A stretch of 64,000 bases of DNA from Nocardia sp. CC227C (GCF_030767025.1 NZ_JASITE010000013.1:124001-188000), one strand, 5' to 3'. Shown: positions 25,431 through 35,685, counted from the stretch's first letter. The notes: generated from the letters alone by a model not told the origin. A program made the numbers and translations.

Positions 25431-26588
25431 TCAGCAGTCGCCGCCCGCGGCGTAGCGAGACAGCCCGTCGCGGATGCGGCGGGCGGTGGCGGCGGTGATG
25501 CCGTCCACGGCCTCCAGATCGGCCTGGGTGGCGTCCAGTAGCGCGCGCAGGCCGCCGAAGGCGTCCACGAGCGGCTCCACCCGCCGGAACGGGACGCGGG
25601 GTATCTCGGCCAGCAGTCGGTAGCCGCGCGGCCCCACCGGCGTCTCCAGGGCCTCCAGGGTGTCCGGATAGCCCAGGGGTGGGGCCAGATCCGCCAGCAC
25701 CAGCAGTTCCGGCTCACCGAGCGCGTCCAGGCGCGCCAGCGCGCGGTCGATGCGGGGCTCCCCGGCCCGCTCCGCCACCAGGTAGTCGCGGACGAGCAGC
25801 CGCCGCAGCTGCGCGGTGTCGGCCACCAGTTCGGTCAGTTGCAGGGCGAGCTGGCGGCCGTCGACGCCGAGTTCGGCGACCGCCTGGTCGACCTCGCCCG
25901 CGGTGCGGCGCATGAGTTCCAGGCAGTGCAGCACGGTGAGCACGTCGCGCAGGGTGGCGAAGTCCTCGATCTCCAGCGCGGACAGCCGCCGGGTCACCTC
26001 GTCCAGCCGAGCCCGGTAGCGCTGCAGGGTCGCCATGGCCTGATTGGCGCGCGACAGAATGGTCGGCGAATCCTCCACCAGATACCGGCCGCCGTGCGCG
26101 TACACGGTCACCAGGCCGGTGGAGCGGCTCACCGACACCACCGGATATCCGGTGTGCGCGGCCGTGCGTTCGGCCGCCTTGTGCCGGGTGCCGGATTCGA
26201 CGGTCGGCAGCGCCGGATCGGGCACCAAATGCACATTGGCGCGCAGAATTCGCGTGCCGTCGGTGGAAAGCACCACCGCCCCATCCATTTTCGACAATTC
26301 CCGCAGCCGGGTCGGCGCGAATTCCACATCCAATTCGAATCCGCCGTCGCAGATGCGCTCCACCCGATCGTCGTAACCGAGCACGATCAATCCGCCGGTG
26401 CGGCCCCGCAGAATTCGATCGATCCCGTCGCGCAATTGCGTGCCGGGCACGAATCGCGAGAGCACATCCCGGCGAGCGTTCTCGGAATTGTGCCGCGCCG
26501 CGCCGTCATTCGCGCTCCCGGCCGAATCACCTGCGGCCGCAGCGGAATTCGATCGACCGAGCAGCCCGCTCATCCACCGCCCGGCCAT
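25431..26588 (-). CDS. disA: Diadenylate cyclase / DNA integrity scanning protein DisA
   Basis: 385 residues: diadenylate cyclase domain (about 40-180), linker helices, and a C-terminal helix-hairpin-helix (VDGITAATARRIRDGLSRY). The DGA motif is at 102-104 (KMDGAVVLSTDG). The second ATP motif reads GTRHKAAER, so Lys137 replaces the second Arg of the usual RHR. DisA makes c-di-AMP from two ATP and is modulated by branched DNA. The start is one base into the radA stop (TGATG), giving a roughly 25-residue Ser/Ala-rich N-terminal extension compared with M. tuberculosis (358 residues). Confidence 0.92.
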   Translation of the reverse strand: MAGRWMSGLLGRSNSAAAAGDSAGSANDGAARHNSENARRDVLSRFVPGTQLRDGIDRILRGRTGGLIVLGYDDRVERICDGGFELDVEFAPTRLRELSKMDGAVVLSTDGTRILRANVHLVPDPALPTVESGTRHKAAERTAAHTGYPVVSVSRSTGLVTVYAHGGRYLVEDSPTILSRANQAMATLQRYRARLDEVTRRLSALEIEDFATLRDVLTVLHCLELMRRTAGEVDQAVAELGVDGRQLALQLTELVADTAQLRRLLVRDYLVAERAGEPRIDRALARLDALGEPELLVLADLAPPLGYPDTLEALETPVGPRGYRLLAEIPRVPFRRVEPLVDAFGGLRALLDATQADLEAVDGITAATARRIRDGLSRYAAGGDC

Positions 26589-27988
26589 CAGTCGCCGACC
26601 GCCTCGACCTGCGCCTTCGCCCGGCGGCGGCGCAGTCCGCCGGCGGCGATGGCCGCCCCCAGATCCGAGACCTCGCGCAGTGTCATGGTGCGCCCGGCGC
26701 GGTCCACCCCCGGCGGCACCAGCGCCTCGGTGAAGCCGAGCCGCTCGGCCTCGGCCAGCCGCCTGGTGAGCCCGGCCACCCGGCGCACCTCCCCCGCCAG
26801 TCCGACCTCGCCGAGAATCACCATGCCGGGCCGCAGCGCCCGATCCTGGTGCGCGCTCACGATGGCCAGTGCCACGGCCAGGTCCGCGGCCGGTTCGGCC
26901 AGCCGCATGCCGCCGACGGTGGCGGCGTAGACATCCTGTTTGCCCACGTAGAGCCCGCAGCGGCTCTGGAGTACGGCCAGCACCATGGCGACCCGGTTGT
27001 AGTCGAGCCCGCTCACCGCGCGGCGCGGTGCGGGCACCTGGGTGTCCACGGTCAGGCCCTGCACCTCGCCCAGCATCGGGCGCTTGCCGTCCATGGCCAC
27101 CGTGACCGCGGTGCCGGGCACCGCCACCCCCCGGTGGTGCAGGAACAGTCCGGACGGGTCATCCACGCAGGCGATGCCGTTCTCGCGCATCTCGAAGCAG
27201 CCCACCTCGTCGGTGGAGCCGAAACGGTTCTTGATGCCGCGCACCATGCGCAGCGTGGAGTGCTTGTCGCCCTCGAATTGCAGCACCACGTCCACCAGGT
27301 GCTCGAGCGTGCGCGGGCCCGCCACCGCGCCGTCCTTGGTGACGTGGCCGACCAGCAGCACGGCGATGCCGCTGGACTTGGCCATCGAGGTGAGCGCCGC
27401 GGTCACCGCCTTGACCTGGGTGACGCCGCCCATGACGCCGTCGGCGTCGGCGGCCAGCATGGTCTGCACCGAATCGACCACGAGCAGTGTGGGTTTCACC
27501 TGATCCACATGGCCGAAGATGGTGGCGAGATCGGATTCGGCGGCGAGGTAGACCCGTTCGTGCACGGCATCGGTGCGGTCGGCGCGCAGCCGCACCTGCC
27601 CGGCCGACTCCTCGGCGGTCACGTACAGCGATCTCTCGTCACGCTGCCGCGCCCAACGGTGCGCCACCTCGAGCAGCAGCGTGGACTTGCCCACCCCGGG
27701 CTCCCCCGACAGCAGCACCACCGAACCGGGCACGATGCCCCCGCCCAGCACCCGATCCAGCTCCGACACGCCCGTGGAGCGCGCCCGCGTCGTCTTGGAA
27801 TCGATGCTGGAGATCGGTGCGGCGGCGGTGCTGGGCAGCATGGCCCGGCGACCCACGGCCGCGGCCGTGGCGGTCGCGGCGACCTCGTCCATGGTGCCCC
27901 AGCCTGCGCACTCCGGACACCGGCCCACCCACTTGGCGACCTCGTGCTGGCAAGAGGAGCACCGGTACAGCGTTTTCACCTTGGCCAC
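26588..27988 (-). CDS. radA: DNA repair protein RadA
   Basis: 466 residues. A four-Cys zinc finger (C10, C13, C24, C27) opens the protein; Walker A is SGEPGVGKST (about 94-103); the RadA-specific KNRFG motif is in GIKNRFGSTDEVGCFEM; a Lon-like C-terminal domain follows (AVALAIVSAHQDRAL). RadA is a RecA-like helicase that drives branch migration during recombination. It is co-transcribed with disA, an arrangement conserved in many Gram-positive bacteria and linked to RadA control of DisA. Confidence 0.93.
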   Translation of the reverse strand: MAKVKTLYRCSSCQHEVAKWVGRCPECAGWGTMDEVAATATAAAVGRRAMLPSTAAAPISSIDSKTTRARSTGVSELDRVLGGGIVPGSVVLLSGEPGVGKSTLLLEVAHRWARQRDERSLYVTAEESAGQVRLRADRTDAVHERVYLAAESDLATIFGHVDQVKPTLLVVDSVQTMLAADADGVMGGVTQVKAVTAALTSMAKSSGIAVLLVGHVTKDGAVAGPRTLEHLVDVVLQFEGDKHSTLRMVRGIKNRFGSTDEVGCFEMRENGIACVDDPSGLFLHHRGVAVPGTAVTVAMDGKRPMLGEVQGLTVDTQVPAPRRAVSGLDYNRVAMVLAVLQSRCGLYVGKQDVYAATVGGMRLAEPAADLAVALAIVSAHQDRALRPGMVILGEVGLAGEVRRVAGLTRRLAEAERLGFTEALVPPGVDRAGRTMTLREVSDLGAAIAAGGLRRRRAKAQVEAVGD

Positions 27989-28074
27989 GCGGGCAGCCTA
28001 ATGACGCGCCCCGACAGTCCCGTCCCCGCCGCGCCCGATCGCCTCCGGCGGCCGAGGCACACCGGCGCGAACGA

Positions 28075-28109
28075 GACGGCCGGTCCGCACCTGGTGCGGA
28101 CCGGCCGTC
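28075..28109. terminator. Strong hairpin between lpqE and radA
   Basis: Two 17-base arms (28075-28091 and 28093-28109) are perfect complements around one base, so the practical loop is three to five bases. It lies 17 bases past the lpqE stop (28126, minus strand) and before radA (start 27988), so it ends the lpqE transcript. There is no T-run. Confidence 0.75.
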
Positions 28110-28125
28110 GAAGCGTCGGGGTGGC

Positions 28126-28800
28126 TCAGTGGCCGCCGCCTCCGCCGCCCTCGCCGGAGCGCGACTTGTCGGTGACGGCGCGCTCGAGCTCGACGCCCGC
28201 ATCGACCGGAACGTTGACCAGCACGGTGCCGTTCTCCTTGAAGTTGAAGCGCACCGGGTAGGTGAGGCCCGCGGTGACGTCCTGCTGCAGGCCGGTGATC
28301 TCGATCTTGAGCGGGTTGGCGGCCGGGTCGGCGACCTCGTCGGCGGGCGCCTCGGCGACGGGCGCGCCGTGCGAATCATCGGAGTGCGCGGGGTCGGCGT
28401 GCGGGTCGCCGGCGCCGGCGGCCTCGCCCGCGACCACGGTCGACTGCGGGCCGAGTTCCACCGTGCCGTCGATCTGGACGGTGCCCAGATCGGGGGCCTC
28501 GATGCTGACCAGGGTGTCGCTCTGGTGCTCGCCGAGGTTGATGGCGCTGAACGCCAGCAGCGCCTTGCCGCCCTCGGCGTTGTCGTACTCCGCCGACTGT
28601 GGCAGCAGGATCCGCACATCGCGCAGCGCGATCTTGCCGACATCGGCGCTGTTGCCGTTGACGGCGGCGACCTGATCAGCCGTCTGCGAGATCTGGCCGG
28701 CGCTGCAGCCCGTCAACGCGAGCGCCGCGCCCGCAGCGAGTGCGATCAGTGTCGCGGCACGCCGCGGTTTCGACGCTGTGGTGGCTTTCAGGGCAGTCAC
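28126..28800 (-). CDS. lpqE: LpqE-like lipoprotein
   Basis: 224 residues with a twin-basic N-terminus and a lipobox LTGC (Cys32), so a membrane-anchored lipoprotein. The mature part is a copper-chaperone-like beta domain (VRILLPQSAEYDNAEGGKAL, TVLVNVPVDAGVELE) interrupted near residues 125-150 by an Ala/Asp/His insert (GAGDPHADPAHSDDSHGAP); it ends in a glycine run and His. M. tuberculosis LpqE (Rv3584) is 182 residues, next to radA as here. The extra His-rich insert hints at metal binding, but function is unknown. Confidence 0.82.
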   Translation of the reverse strand: MTALKATTASKPRRAATLIALAAGAALALTGCSAGQISQTADQVAAVNGNSADVGKIALRDVRILLPQSAEYDNAEGGKALLAFSAINLGEHQSDTLVSIEAPDLGTVQIDGTVELGPQSTVVAGEAAGAGDPHADPAHSDDSHGAPVAEAPADEVADPAANPLKIEITGLQQDVTAGLTYPVRFNFKENGTVLVNVPVDAGVELERAVTDKSRSGEGGGGGGH

Positions 28801-29117
28801 GGGTTGTCCTCCATGTCGACCGGGCTCACTCCACTATGGAGAGTAGTAGTCAAAGAGAGTAGTGGGCGACTTCCGGCGCCTCGCGCGGGGGCGGTGTCGC
28901 GGTTCGCTCACCCGCGGGTGCGGAATTGCGTGATGCGCCAAGGGATGAACGCGCGAACAGGTGTGGCCGGTATCTCCTTATGGCACAACGCAGATGCACA
29001 CTCAATCGGTTCTGTCAACCCCCGCCGCCGCTTGGTTGTGGCCCTGACCTGCATCGTTGATCGCGCCGTTACCGAGTCGCATGTTAAACTGTGAACATCG
29101 AAAGGGGCACGGGACAC
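28801..29117. other. Divergent intergenic region lpqE/carD
   Basis: This 317-base gap holds the promoters of lpqE and carD. I see no protein-coding frame with credible features. The part next to carD is AT-richer and contains a candidate extended -10 element at 29082-29090. Confidence 0.6.
29082..29090 (+). promoter_or_regulatory. carD: Candidate extended -10 promoter element of carD
   Basis: TGTTAAACT matches the actinobacterial extended -10 form (TGN followed by TANNNT). It ends 27 bases before the carD ATG at 29118. No clear -35 hexamer lies at the normal distance, which is usual for extended -10 promoters. Confidence 0.5.
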
Positions 29118-29606
29118 ATGATTTTTAAGGTCGGAGACACCGTCGTTTACCCCCACCACGGAGCGGCGCTGATCGAAGCTATCGAAACTCGCACCATCAA
29201 GGGTGTGCAGAAGGAGTATCTGGTCCTGAAGGTCGCACAGGGCGACCTCACCGTTCGGGTTCCCGCCGAGAACGCTGAATATGTCGGCGTTCGCGACGTG
29301 GTCGGTCAGGAAGGCCTCGATCGGGTCTTCCAGGTGTTGCGCGCTCCGCACACCGAGGAGCCGACCAACTGGTCTCGCCGCTACAAGGCAAACCTCGAGA
29401 AGCTCGCCTCCGGCGATGTGAACAAGGTTGCCGAGGTCGTTCGCGATCTGTGGCGTCGGGAGCAGGACCGCGGCCTCTCCGCTGGCGAGAAGCGGATGCT
29501 GGCCAAGGCCCGTCAGATTCTTGTCGGTGAATTGGCCTTGGCCGAGGGCACCGACGATGTCAAGGCCGAGACCCTGCTCGACGAGGTTCTCGCGGCGGCC
29601 TCCTGA
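29118..29606 (+). CDS. carD: RNA polymerase-binding transcription regulator CarD
   Basis: 162 residues from the ATG at 29118, exactly the M. tuberculosis length; the frame is open to 29091 but MIFKVGDTVVYPHHG is the family N-terminus. The Tudor-like RNAP-interaction domain spans 1-60, and the C-terminal helical DNA-binding domain carries the conserved Trp in VVRDLWRREQDRGLSAGEKRML. CarD stabilises the open promoter complex, especially at rRNA promoters. Downstream ispD starts two bases after the stop, so the pair is co-transcribed. Confidence 0.97.
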   Translation: MIFKVGDTVVYPHHGAALIEAIETRTIKGVQKEYLVLKVAQGDLTVRVPAENAEYVGVRDVVGQEGLDRVFQVLRAPHTEEPTNWSRRYKANLEKLASGDVNKVAEVVRDLWRREQDRGLSAGEKRMLAKARQILVGELALAEGTDDVKAETLLDEVLAAAS

Positions 29607-29608
29607 CA

Positions 29609-30430
29609 GTGAATACATCGCGCGACGACATTTGTGTCGTGGCGTTGGTGCCTGCCGCCGGCATGGGCGTTCGCCTCGGGGAATCACTTCCCAAGGCTTT
29701 CGTCCCGGTCGGCGGCAGTCCCATGCTCCGACTCGCCGTAGACGGTCTGATCGCCTCCGCGGCGGTGGACCACGTCGTGGTGATGGTCCCCGCCGAACTG
29801 GTCGACGACGCTCGCCGACTGCTGCCCGCCGCGGGCGCGGTGGCGGTGAGCGTGGTCGTCGGCGGGGCCGAACGCACCGATTCCGTCAGGGCCGGTCTCG
29901 CGGCCGCCCCGGACGCCACCCATGTCCTCGTCCATGACGCGGCCCGTGCCCTCACGCCGCCGTCGCTGATCGCCCGCGTGGTGGCCGAACTGCGGGCGGG
30001 GCGGCGGGCCGTGGTGCCCGCGCTGCCGGTGTCCGACACGATCAAGTCCGTGGACGCGGCCGGCGAGGTGACCGGAACCCCGGACCGTTCGGCGCTGCGC
30101 GCGATTCAGACGCCGCAGGGCTTCGAGGCGGACCTGCTGCGCGACGCCTACGCGGGCGACACCCGGGCGACCGATGACGCCGGACTGGTGGAACTGCTGG
30201 GCGCGACCGTGCACACGGTGCCGGGCGACCCGCTGGCTTTCAAGATCACCACTCCCCTGGATCTCGTGCTCGCCGATACCCTCGTGGACCGGACTCTCGC
30301 GACACGCCAGGATGGCCTTGCCCACATAAGGCCCCTTGACACCTCCGCCAGCCCCCTTGACGCCCCGGGCGGCACGCCCGACACACCGGGCGATCGGCTG
30401 GAAACACCCTCCGCGACGGTGCCGCGATGA
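29609..30430 (+). CDS. ispD: 2-C-methyl-D-erythritol 4-phosphate cytidylyltransferase IspD
   Basis: 273 residues from a GTG two bases after carD. The CTP-binding N-terminus is ALVPAAGMGVRLGESLPKAF; VHDAARALTPPSLI and TPQGF are further family motifs. It makes CDP-methylerythritol in the non-mevalonate isoprenoid pathway. Compared with the 231 residues of M. tuberculosis IspD there is a C-terminal tail of about 45 residues rich in Pro, Thr and Asp (from ATRQDGLAH on), probably disordered. The stop overlaps the ispF start (ATGA). Confidence 0.94.
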   Translation: MNTSRDDICVVALVPAAGMGVRLGESLPKAFVPVGGSPMLRLAVDGLIASAAVDHVVVMVPAELVDDARRLLPAAGAVAVSVVVGGAERTDSVRAGLAAAPDATHVLVHDAARALTPPSLIARVVAELRAGRRAVVPALPVSDTIKSVDAAGEVTGTPDRSALRAIQTPQGFEADLLRDAYAGDTRATDDAGLVELLGATVHTVPGDPLAFKITTPLDLVLADTLVDRTLATRQDGLAHIRPLDTSASPLDAPGGTPDTPGDRLETPSATVPR

Positions 30431-30912
30431 CCGATCCGACCGCGCTGCGCGTTGGCATCGGCTCCGACGTGCACCCCGTCGAACCCGGCCGCCCGTGCTG
30501 GATCGCCGGACTGCTCTTCGACGGCGACAGCGGCTGCTCCGGACACTCCGACGGCGACGTGGCCGCGCACGCGCTGTGCGACGCCCTGCTGTCGGCCGCC
30601 GGACTCGGCGATGTGGGCGCGGTCTTCGGCGTCGGACGCCCCGAATGGGAGGGCGTCACCGGCGCGGCCATGCTGAAGGAAGTGCGGCGGCTGCTCGACG
30701 AGGCGGGCTACGGCATCGTCAACGCGGCCGTACAGGTCATCGGCAACCGGCCCAAGATCGGGCCGCGCCGCGCGGAAGCGCAGCAGGTGCTCGGCGATCT
30801 GCTCGGCGCGCCGGTATCGGTGTCCGGGACCACCACCGACGGCTTGGGACTGACCGGTCGCGGTGAGGGGATCGCCGCCGTCGCCACCGCCATGCTCTGT
30901 TGTCGCCCCTGA
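30427..30912 (+). CDS. ispF: 2-C-methyl-D-erythritol 2,4-cyclodiphosphate synthase IspF
   Basis: 161 residues, normal length. Metal ligands are in RVGIGSDVHPVEPG (Asp, His) and the second His in GHSDGDVAAHAL; the CDP-ME2P site includes STTTDGLG-like GTTTDGLGLTGRGEG at the C-terminus. It acts two steps after IspD in the same pathway. ATGA overlap with ispD implies translational coupling. Confidence 0.95.
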   Translation: MTDPTALRVGIGSDVHPVEPGRPCWIAGLLFDGDSGCSGHSDGDVAAHALCDALLSAAGLGDVGAVFGVGRPEWEGVTGAAMLKEVRRLLDEAGYGIVNAAVQVIGNRPKIGPRRAEAQQVLGDLLGAPVSVSGTTTDGLGLTGRGEGIAAVATAMLCCRP

Positions 30913-30922
30913 CGCTCGCCGG

Positions 30923-30943
30923 GCCGCGGCTGTAGTCCGCGGC
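30923..30943 (+). terminator. Possible terminator after ispF
   Basis: A 7-bp stem GCCGCGG/CCGCGGC with a 7-base loop lies 11 bases after the ispF stop. No T-run. It may separate the carD-ispD-ispF transcript from cysS. Confidence 0.4.
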
Positions 30944-31058
30944 GAACCGCTCCGGCCGAGCCGTCACCGGGGACCCGCGCGGACCGTGCGATCACGGCCG
31001 AACGCCATCCCCGCTCCGCCCGTAATCCGCACCAATTCACAAGCTAGGATGCCTTGTC

Positions 31059-32459
<1,401 letters not shown>

Positions 32460-33343
32460 GCCCGGCGGCCGCACACCGTACCGACCGGACCGGGGCGGCC
32501 GCACCCGGCGGGCCGGTCGCCGGTATCGCGAGGTGGCGAATGCGACCGCTCCCGGCGACGAGGCGCTCGCACGAGCATCGGACGGCGGTACCCGGACACG
32601 CTCCCGCGTCCACCGCATGCGGGAACTCCGCGCCCGGCGAGACACGACCGGCCCGGTGGCGCGAGCGGCGGTGAGCGGGGGCCGCGGTGAGCGGGGGCCG
32701 CGGTGACGCGCGGCCCGGCGGAGCCCGAGCGCCCCAACGCGGATGCCGAGGCGAATCCGGCCGCAGTACCGGGACCACACTGCGGCTGATGCCGGATCGC
32801 TACCGCGGTGAGTGCCGGATCGCCACCGCAGCGGGAGCCGAATCGCTACCGCAGCGGGAGCCGAGTGACGGCGTGGCGGGAGCCGGATCGCCACCCGTGG
32901 CGGGACCCGAGTGACGGCACGGCGCGAGCCGAATCGCCACCGCGGCGGGACCCGAGTGACGGCACGGCGGGAGCCGGATCGCCACCGTAGCGGGACCCGA
33001 GTGACGGCACGGCGCGAGCCGAATCGCCACCGTAGCGGGACCCGAGTGACGGCACGGCGGGAGCCGGATCGCCACCGTAGCGGGACCCGAGTGACGGCAC
33101 GGCGCGAGCCGAATCGCCACCGTAGCGGGACCCGAGTGACGGCACGGCGCGAGCCGAATCGCCACCGCGGCGGGAGCCGGGTGACGGCGCGCGGCTCGGT
33201 CGCGGGATGATGGGTAGGGATACGAAGACGAAGGACCCGGTACGGGCTTGCACACGGCAGCCGGGCACAGCGGGACCGCGCCGATGCGGTCGACATACGG
33301 ACGATCGGGCGCGGGAGCACCGCATGACACGGAAGGCGAAGTG
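32460..33343. other. Long non-coding gap with tandem array between cysS and rlmB
   Basis: This 884-base gap holds no gene I can support. From 32460 to about 32780 it is very GC-rich with no domain-like frame. From about 32800 to 33190 it is a tandem repeat array. The last 150 bases contain the start region of rlmB. Several long frames on both strands cross the array only because its unit is a multiple of three. Confidence 0.7.
32865..33190. repeat. 45-bp tandem repeat array (seven regular units)
   Basis: The octamer GTGACGGC recurs at 32865, 32911, 32956, 33001, 33046, 33091, 33136 and 33181, giving one interval of 46 and six of 45 bases. Units alternate at two positions (GGCGGGAGCCGG versus GGCGCGAGCCGA). 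Degenerate, shorter units continue upstream to about 32800. One plus frame would encode the 15-residue unit VTARREPNRHRSGTR repeatedly, but no ribosome site supports translation. Confidence 0.92.
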
Positions 33344-34315
33344 ATGGCAGGCAATTCACAGCGGCGCGGCGCGGTCCGCAAGTCGGGCTCCAAGAAGGGC
33401 GCGGTGGTCGGGTCCGGCGGCAAGCGGCGGCGGGGGCTGGAGGGGCGCGGCGCGACCCCGCCCGCGCATATGCGGACCAAGCATCCCGCGGCCAAGCGGG
33501 CGGCGGCCGCGGCCAAGGCGGCGCAGTCACAGCAGCCGCGGGGCCGGGGTCCGGCGCGCGGCGGCAAGGGTGACGACGGTCCCGAACTGGTGCTCGGCCG
33601 CAATCCGGTGGTCGAGTGCCTGCGGGCCGGTGTTCCGGCCAGCGCTCTGTACGTAGCGCAGGGCACCGAGAACGACGACCGGCTCACCGAGGCGGTGAAG
33701 ATCGCCGCCGACACCGGCATCTCCATTCTGGAGGTGCCGCGCACCGACCTGGACCGGATGAGCAGCAACGGCCTGCACCAGGGTGTGGCCTTGCAGGTGC
33801 CGCCGTACCGGTACGCCCACCCGGACGATCTGGTGGGCCGGGTCCGCGATTCCGGGGAGCCCGCGCTGCTGGTGGCCCTGGACAATATCTCCGACCCGCG
33901 CAATCTGGGTGCGGTGATCCGCTCGGTGGCCGCGTTCGGCGGTCAGGGCGTGGTGATCCCGCAGCGTCGCAGCGCCAGCGTCACGGCCGTGGCCTGGCGC
34001 ACCAGCGCCGGTGCGGCCGCTCGCCTGCCCGTCGCCCGTGCCACCAATCTCACTCGCACGCTGAAGGATTGGGCCGCGCAGGGCTACCAGATCGTCGGCC
34101 TGGACGCGGGCGGCGACATCACCCTCGACGAATTCGACGGCACCACACCGACGGTCGTGGTGGTCGGCTCCGAGGGCAAGGGCCTGTCCCGCCTGGTGCG
34201 CGAGAACTGCGATGCGATTCTGAGCATCCCGATGGCGGGTCCGGTCGAATCGCTCAATGCCTCCGTGGCGGCGGGTGTCGTGCTCTCCGATATCGCCCGC
34301 CAGCGCCGCGGCTGA
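33344..34315 (+). CDS. rlmB: 23S rRNA 2'-O-methyltransferase RlmB (SpoU family)
   Basis: 323 residues from the ATG at 33344, with GGAAGG upstream; M. tuberculosis Rv3579c has 322. Residues 1-80 are a basic, disordered tail. An L30e-like substrate-binding domain follows (LVLGRNPVVECLRAG), then the SpoU knot with ALDNISDPRNLGAVIRSVAAFG, VVVGSEGKGLSRLVREN and SIPMAGPVESLNASVAAGVVL. It methylates a ribose in 23S rRNA (G2251-type) or a related site; tRNA methylation cannot be excluded. Confidence 0.92.
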   Translation: MAGNSQRRGAVRKSGSKKGAVVGSGGKRRRGLEGRGATPPAHMRTKHPAAKRAAAAAKAAQSQQPRGRGPARGGKGDDGPELVLGRNPVVECLRAGVPASALYVAQGTENDDRLTEAVKIAADTGISILEVPRTDLDRMSSNGLHQGVALQVPPYRYAHPDDLVGRVRDSGEPALLVALDNISDPRNLGAVIRSVAAFGGQGVVIPQRRSASVTAVAWRTSAGAAARLPVARATNLTRTLKDWAAQGYQIVGLDAGGDITLDEFDGTTPTVVVVGSEGKGLSRLVRENCDAILSIPMAGPVESLNASVAAGVVLSDIARQRRG

Positions 34316-34567
34316 TCTCGAACCCGGCTCGGGCGCACCGGCATCGGTCGCGTACGCGTGGAAAGCCGGTGTGGGGCAGTGCCGTTCGCATATCGCAGGG
34401 CGGCGGACCGACGATGGGACCACGGCCGATCTCGCTGGTCCCGGTGGTATCCGCCGCTGCCGAACACCGGACTCCGATACCGGTCGCCCGATCAGCGGCG
34501 GGGGGCGGCGCGCCCGGGACAGCGCGTAAGTCAGCGGTACCGGGGTCGGCGAACGTAAAATCAGCCG

Positions 34568-34846
34568 GTGGTCATCCAGAACCAGCCCATCGGACAGCCG
34601 GTCGAGCATCCGCATGCGACGACGGTGTTGTTGCTCGGATCACTGAGCGTGTTCTGCTGCGGCGCACTGGGTCCGGTGGCGTGGGCACTGGGGCGGCGGG
34701 CGCTCAACGACATCGAGGCGTCCGGCGGCGCGGTCGGCGGGCGCGTGCAGGTGCTCGTCGGCTACGTGCTGGGGATCATCGGGACCATTCTGATGGTCCT
34801 CGTGGCGTTCCTGTTCCTGATGATGCTCATCAGCGGCCGCGCCTGA
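34568..34846 (+). CDS. DUF4190-type small membrane protein
   Basis: 92 residues from a GTG. A short Pro/Gln N-terminus precedes two transmembrane helices (about 20-40 and 65-88) with the DUF4190 pattern, including the ALGRRALNDIEASGG loop between them. Function of the family is unknown; members are common in Actinobacteria. It converges on the enoyl-CoA hydratase gene with a 20-base gap. The 252 bases before it, after rlmB, hold nothing I recognise. Confidence 0.75.
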   Translation: MVIQNQPIGQPVEHPHATTVLLLGSLSVFCCGALGPVAWALGRRALNDIEASGGAVGGRVQVLVGYVLGIIGTILMVLVAFLFLMMLISGRA

Positions 34847-34866
34847 TCCGGCCCGCGCCCTGATCG

Positions 34867-35685
34867 TCAGTCCAGGCGGGGCTGATCGCGATCGGTGAGC
34901 TGTTCGCCGGTGTCCCAGGACGGCCATTCGCCGCTCACCGAACCGGACCACTTGGGCTGGCGGCGGTCGCGCAGGGCGGCGATGCCCTCGCCGCCGTCCG
35001 CGGACCCGGCGACGAAACCGTTGAGATCCGTCTCCAGGCGGCCCACCGTTTCCGGGCTCATGCCCAGGCTCTCCCAGAGCAGACGCTTGGACAGCGCGGT
35101 CGGCAGCGGCGCCGAACCGTTGGCGATGTCATGGGCGACCGCCAGCGCGGTGGGCAGCACCTCGCCGCCGGGCAGGCTGTTGTTGGCCAGGCCGATGGCG
35201 GCGGCCTCCTCGCCGTCGAAGGTGCGGCCGGTGAGCAGGATATCGGCGGCATGGGCCATGCCGATCAGGCGGGGCAGCGTCCAGTGCACGTAGCCGTCGG
35301 CGACGGCGCCGCGGCGCACCTGGTTCAGGCCGTACACGGCGTCGCGGGCGACGTAGCGCAGATCGCATTGCAGGGCGATCTCCAGGCCGACGCCAACGGC
35401 GTGGCCGTTCACCGCGGCGATCACCGGTTTGCGGATCCGGAACGGCGCGGGGTCGATGAAACCGCTGACCTCGCCGACCTTGGCCGACAGGTCCGCGCCC
35501 GCACAGAAGGCGGGCGGCGTACCCGTGATGACCACCGCGCCGATGGCGTCCTCGGTATCGCAGCGGCGCAGCGCCGCACCCAGTTCCGCCGCCATGGCGG
35601 GGGTGAGCGCATTCTGCTGCGCGGGCCGGTTGAGTGTCAGGACTGCGACCCCACCCGATACGTCAACATGCAGATCCGAACTCAT
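34867..35685 (-). CDS. Enoyl-CoA hydratase/isomerase family protein
   Basis: 272 residues from the ATG at 35685. Crotonase-fold motifs: VAVLTLNRPAQQNALTPAMA at the N-terminus, oxyanion-hole CAGADLSAK, and KPVIAAVNGHAVGVGLEIAL. The catalytic Glu pair of hydratases is not obvious after NQVRRGAVADGYVHW, so the reaction could be hydration, isomerisation or another crotonase chemistry. The acyl-CoA dehydrogenase gene lies 26 bases upstream in the same direction, suggesting a two-gene fatty-acid or steroid beta-oxidation unit. Confidence 0.85.
   Translation of the reverse strand: MSSDLHVDVSGGVAVLTLNRPAQQNALTPAMAAELGAALRRCDTEDAIGAVVITGTPPAFCAGADLSAKVGEVSGFIDPAPFRIRKPVIAAVNGHAVGVGLEIALQCDLRYVARDAVYGLNQVRRGAVADGYVHWTLPRLIGMAHAADILLTGRTFDGEEAAAIGLANNSLPGGEVLPTALAVAHDIANGSAPLPTALSKRLLWESLGMSPETVGRLETDLNGFVAGSADGGEGIAALRDRRQPKWSGSVSGEWPSWDTGEQLTDRDQPRLD

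Noticed and set aside
32911..33210. 99-codon plus-strand frame made of VTARREPNRHRSGTR repeats
   Set aside because: GTG start falls inside a repeat unit, no ribosome site, and all frames are similarly open. Kept as a repeat, not a gene.
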